Positions 62,171 to 64,000 of a stretch of DNA of 64,000 nt are shown piece after piece (positions within the stretch are counted from its first letter, which is position 1; the number at the start of each line of letters is the position of its first letter). The notes under the pieces are model-generated. The model did no database searches, was not told the origin of the DNA, and saw only the letters and a program-made list of their open reading frames with translations. The translations under genes and the position numbers were made by a program. The stretch covers positions 1-64,000 of the forward strand of contig NZ_APVL01000010.1 of NCBI RefSeq assembly GCF_000565285.1, written 5' to 3'. The stretch comes from Cytobacillus firmus DS1. Lineage in GTDB: Bacteria; Bacillota; Bacilli; Bacillales; Cytobacillaceae.

Positions 62171-62183
62171 GTATCCAAAATCC
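62171..62183. promoter_or_regulatory. Degenerate GntR-type operator in divergent promoter region
   Basis: GTATCCAAAATCC; its complement GGATTTTGGATAC differs from the site at 59449 at two positions. Lies 18 bases before the 46-codon ORF. Confidence 0.35.
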
Positions 62184-62200
62184 AAAAAGGAGGTCGAAAG

Positions 62201-62341
62201 GTGGTATTAGAAGAAAGTACTTTGGCACTAAAGAAACAACCCTCTTTAGTCAATGAGACTCTGGAAAATAATTCTCTTGACCAAAGAAGAAAAAAGGTTC
62301 CTTCTTTACATAAGGGGCTTAAAGGAGATGTTCTTTTATGA
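62201..62341 (+). CDS. Small ORF (46 aa) coupled to the reductase gene
   Basis: GTG at 62201 follows AAGGAGGTCGAAAG, a near-ideal ribosome site. The frame ends with TGA overlapping the reductase ATG (ATGA). The 46 residues (MVLEESTLALKKQPSLVNET ... HKGLKGDVLL) are polar and basic, with no signal peptide. I recognise no family. It could be a leader peptide coupling translation to the reductase, or a small protein of the TRAP locus. Confidence 0.5.
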   Translation: MVLEESTLALKKQPSLVNETLENNSLDQRRKKVPSLHKGLKGDVLL

Positions 62342-63318
62342 AAGAAAATATTGGCTTTATCGGACTGGGGAAAATGGGTCTGCCAATGGCAAAGAATCTC
62401 CTTAAGAACGGATACCATGTTTTTGGGTCAGATGTGAATGAAAACGCATTAATCGAACTCCGGGCATTGGGTGGCAATACCGGCAATATGAAAGAGTGGA
62501 TTCATAAAGTACAGTATGTTGTGTTAATGCTCCCTTCCTCTGTCATCGTTAACAAGGTAGTGGAAGAAATTATTGATTCAAGATCTTTGGTTCCGCTTCA
62601 AGATCAGAATTCTCTCATGATAATTGATATGAGCAGTTCTTATCCTGCGGATACAAAAGAAAATAGCAGAAAACTGGAACCTTATAATATATGCTTTGTT
62701 GATGCTCCAGTAAGCGGCGGAGTAAAAAAAGCAGTTGATGGGACATTGACGATCATGGCTGGCGGTTCAGCAGAGCAATTCGAAAAATGTAAGCGTTTGC
62801 TGTGTGCCTTGGGCAGCAATATTTCTTTAGTTGGCCCATCCGGAAGCGGCCATTTAATAAAAGCAATTAATAATTACTTATCAGCCACCCATCTTTTAGC
62901 ATCTTGTGAGGCTGTGCAATTGCTGGAGAACTTTGGTGTGGAGCCTGAGAAGGCAATCAATGTAATTAATCAAAGTACCGGCAGGAGCGGCTCGACAGAA
63001 TATAAGTTCCCAAGTTTCATTTTGACAGAAACTTATAATTCCGGATTTTCTCTTGAATTGATCAAAAAAGACATTGGCATGGCAAGTCAGCTTTTTAAAG
63101 ATACAGATGCTGCTACTTCACTTCCAGAGATCGTATTTCAAAAATTTAGTGAAGCAAGCATTGCCTTAGACAAAGAAGCTGACCATACAGAGATAAATAA
63201 ATTCGTATCAAATTACTTATTAAAAAGGGGGATTATAAATGATGAAAATGAAAAAGTTGTTCCTGGCGGCTCTGGCTCTGGTAATGATGTTCGCCCTGGC
63301 GGCGTGCGGCAATTCTGA
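62338..63318 (+). CDS. Beta-hydroxyacid dehydrogenase (tartronate-semialdehyde reductase / 3-hydroxyisobutyrate dehydrogenase family), run-on C-terminus
   Basis: 326 residues. NAD(P) motif FIGLGKMGLPMAKNLLKNGYHVFGSDV, substrate motif DAPVSGGVKKAVDGTLTIMAGG and catalytic Lys in GHLIKAINNYLSATHLL. The family reduces 2-hydroxy-3-oxopropionate to glycerate or oxidises 3-hydroxy acids. Family members are about 290-300 residues. Here the frame lacks a stop after LLKRG and runs 80 bases into dctP, adding an unlikely Gly/Val/Pro tail. A TAA in another frame sits immediately before the dctP ATG; losing one base from the A5G5 tract (63222-63231) would restore it. AAAGGAGA precedes the ATG. Confidence 0.82.
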   Translation: MKENIGFIGLGKMGLPMAKNLLKNGYHVFGSDVNENALIELRALGGNTGNMKEWIHKVQYVVLMLPSSVIVNKVVEEIIDSRSLVPLQDQNSLMIIDMSSSYPADTKENSRKLEPYNICFVDAPVSGGVKKAVDGTLTIMAGGSAEQFEKCKRLLCALGSNISLVGPSGSGHLIKAINNYLSATHLLASCEAVQLLENFGVEPEKAINVINQSTGRSGSTEYKFPSFILTETYNSGFSLELIKKDIGMASQLFKDTDAATSLPEIVFQKFSEASIALDKEADHTEINKFVSNYLLKRGIINDENEKVVPGGSGSGNDVRPGGVRQF

Positions 63319-64000
63319 GAAAACTGAAGGTTCAGGCGGCGGTGCTGAAAACGATGGAGTACAAGAACTAACAATTAAAATTGCTCACGTTGTAGCTGAA
63401 AATACTCCAAAACATCAAGGTGCTCTAAAAATGAAAGAGGTCATTGAAAAAGAGTCAGACGGCAAGATTAAAGTACAAGTATATCCTAACAGCTCTTTAT
63501 TTGGCGATAAGGATGAATATCAGAACCTTGTTGCAAATAATGTTCAATTCATTTTACCTGATATGTCTAAGCTTGTTGGGAACGACCCTGGATTCAATAT
63601 TCCTGCAATGCCTTTCCTCTTTGAAAGCGACGAAGCTGCTAATGCGTTCTGGGATGGCGAAAAAGGGCAGGAAATCTTTAAGCGTCTTGAAAAAGACGGA
63701 GTGCTTGGAAAGGCTATGTGGCCAAATGGCGCAAAGCACATGACTAATGATAAAAAGGCAATCAAGAAGCCGGAGGATTTAGATGGGATGAAAATCCGGA
63801 CACAAGGCGGACAATTGCTTGAAGCAATCTATGCTGAACTGGGAGCTGGGTCTGCTTCTATTCCTTTCGGTGAATTATATACTGCCCTTCAGCAGGGAAC
63901 AGTTGATGGACAGGAAAACACTTTCAGCAACATTGAATCCAAGAAGTTTGATGAAGTGCAAAAGTATATGACGATTATGGGGCATACCCGTGTTGATTAT
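63239..64000 (+). CDS. dctP: TRAP transporter substrate-binding lipoprotein (DctP), 3' end outside window
   Basis: 254 residues are visible before the window ends. ATG 63239 (or 63242) after AAAGGGGG. Lipoprotein signal peptide MMKMKKLFLAALALVMMFAL then AACGN lipobox, a Gly-rich spacer, and the DctP fold: IKIAHVVAENTPKHQGALKMKEVIEKESDGKIKV, PNSSLFGDKDE, DGMKIRTQGGQLLEAIYAELGA and ALQQGTVDGQEN. It captures a carboxylate outside the membrane for DctQM, which are encoded divergently. The conserved Arg that grips the carboxylate is in MKIRTQ. Confidence 0.92.
   Translation, partial: MMKMKKLFLAALALVMMFALAACGNSEKTEGSGGGAENDGVQELTIKIAHVVAENTPKHQGALKMKEVIEKESDGKIKVQVYPNSSLFGDKDEYQNLVANNVQFILPDMSKLVGNDPGFNIPAMPFLFESDEAANAFWDGEKGQEIFKRLEKDGVLGKAMWPNGAKHMTNDKKAIKKPEDLDGMKIRTQGGQLLEAIYAELGAGSASIPFGELYTALQQGTVDGQENTFSNIESKKFDEVQKYMTIMGHTRVDY

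Overview
The window is chromosomal DNA of a spore-forming Bacillaceae, probably a Cytobacillus/Mesobacillus-like genus; the genus is a guess from gene content. Supporting signs are AGGAGG-type ribosome sites, GTG and TTG starts, many T-tailed hairpin terminators, a SAM-I (S-box) riboswitch, Zur boxes, a sigma-B type promoter before csbD, a LysM-NlpC/P60 wall hydrolase, and Cys-rich proteins that look like spore-surface components. No rRNA, tRNA, CRISPR array, complete insertion sequence or prophage was seen.

Layout. 0-3.9 kb: the end of a surface-polysaccharide region (truncated glycosyltransferase, heparinase II/III-like protein, methyltransferase, GT2 glycosyltransferase). 3.9-12.2 kb: a JAMM peptidase, small basic and coiled-coil proteins, two unusual Cys-rich proteins without signal peptides (one built of six alternating Ig-like repeats), csbD and a lytE-like hydrolase. 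12.4-21.4 kb, minus strand: selB, coaW, a YwaF-like membrane protein, a SET-domain protein, a Dph6-like PP-loop enzyme, and sbcDC. 21.5-26.5 kb: an NhaC-type transporter under a SAM-I riboswitch (probably methionine uptake), DUF421 protein, cold-shock protein, holin-like protein, DnaD-like small protein, SDR, and a GC-rich dispersed repeat. 26.6-30.2 kb: a zinc-starvation locus with three Zur-like boxes between zagA/yciC plus Cys-poor rpmG on one side and a permease plus His-rich partner on the other. 30.2-33.3 kb: a chemoreceptor and a VanW lipoprotein.

33.9-64 kb is catabolic. An operon of HMG-CoA-lyase-like, enoyl-CoA hydratase, acyl-CoA dehydrogenase and CaiB CoA-transferase genes (38.1 to 33.9 kb) lies beside a PAS/AAA+ sigma-54 activator. 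Divergent from the activator is a textbook -24/-12 promoter driving an unknown protein, a 30-residue membrane peptide, a Na+/solute symporter, an alcohol dehydrogenase and a succinate-semialdehyde-type dehydrogenase. From 62 kb down to 45.2 kb runs a very long minus-strand cluster: TRAP permease (DctQM), GntR, CitE-like lyase, MmgE/PrpD, SLC13 carrier, second GntR, SucCD-like CoA ligase, second MmgE/PrpD, succinate dehydrogenase CAB, a second fumarate-reductase-like flavoprotein and a two-subunit class I fumarase. Divergent from it are a 46-codon ORF, a hydroxyacid dehydrogenase and the TRAP binding protein, cut off by the window end.

How it may work together (inference): the large cluster spells dehydrogenase, hydratase, CoA ligase and lyase, a route for cleaving an imported C4 or C5 dicarboxylate into acetyl-CoA plus glyoxylate or pyruvate. 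The SucCD pair departs from canonical succinyl-CoA synthetase signatures, which suits a different acid. A palindrome GGAT-N5-ATCC recurs before four genes of these two regions, with two variant sites in the divergent TRAP promoter region, suggesting that GntR regulators control both clusters as one regulon. This shared regulon, the repeat-built Cys-rich protein and the Zur locus are the most worthwhile leads.
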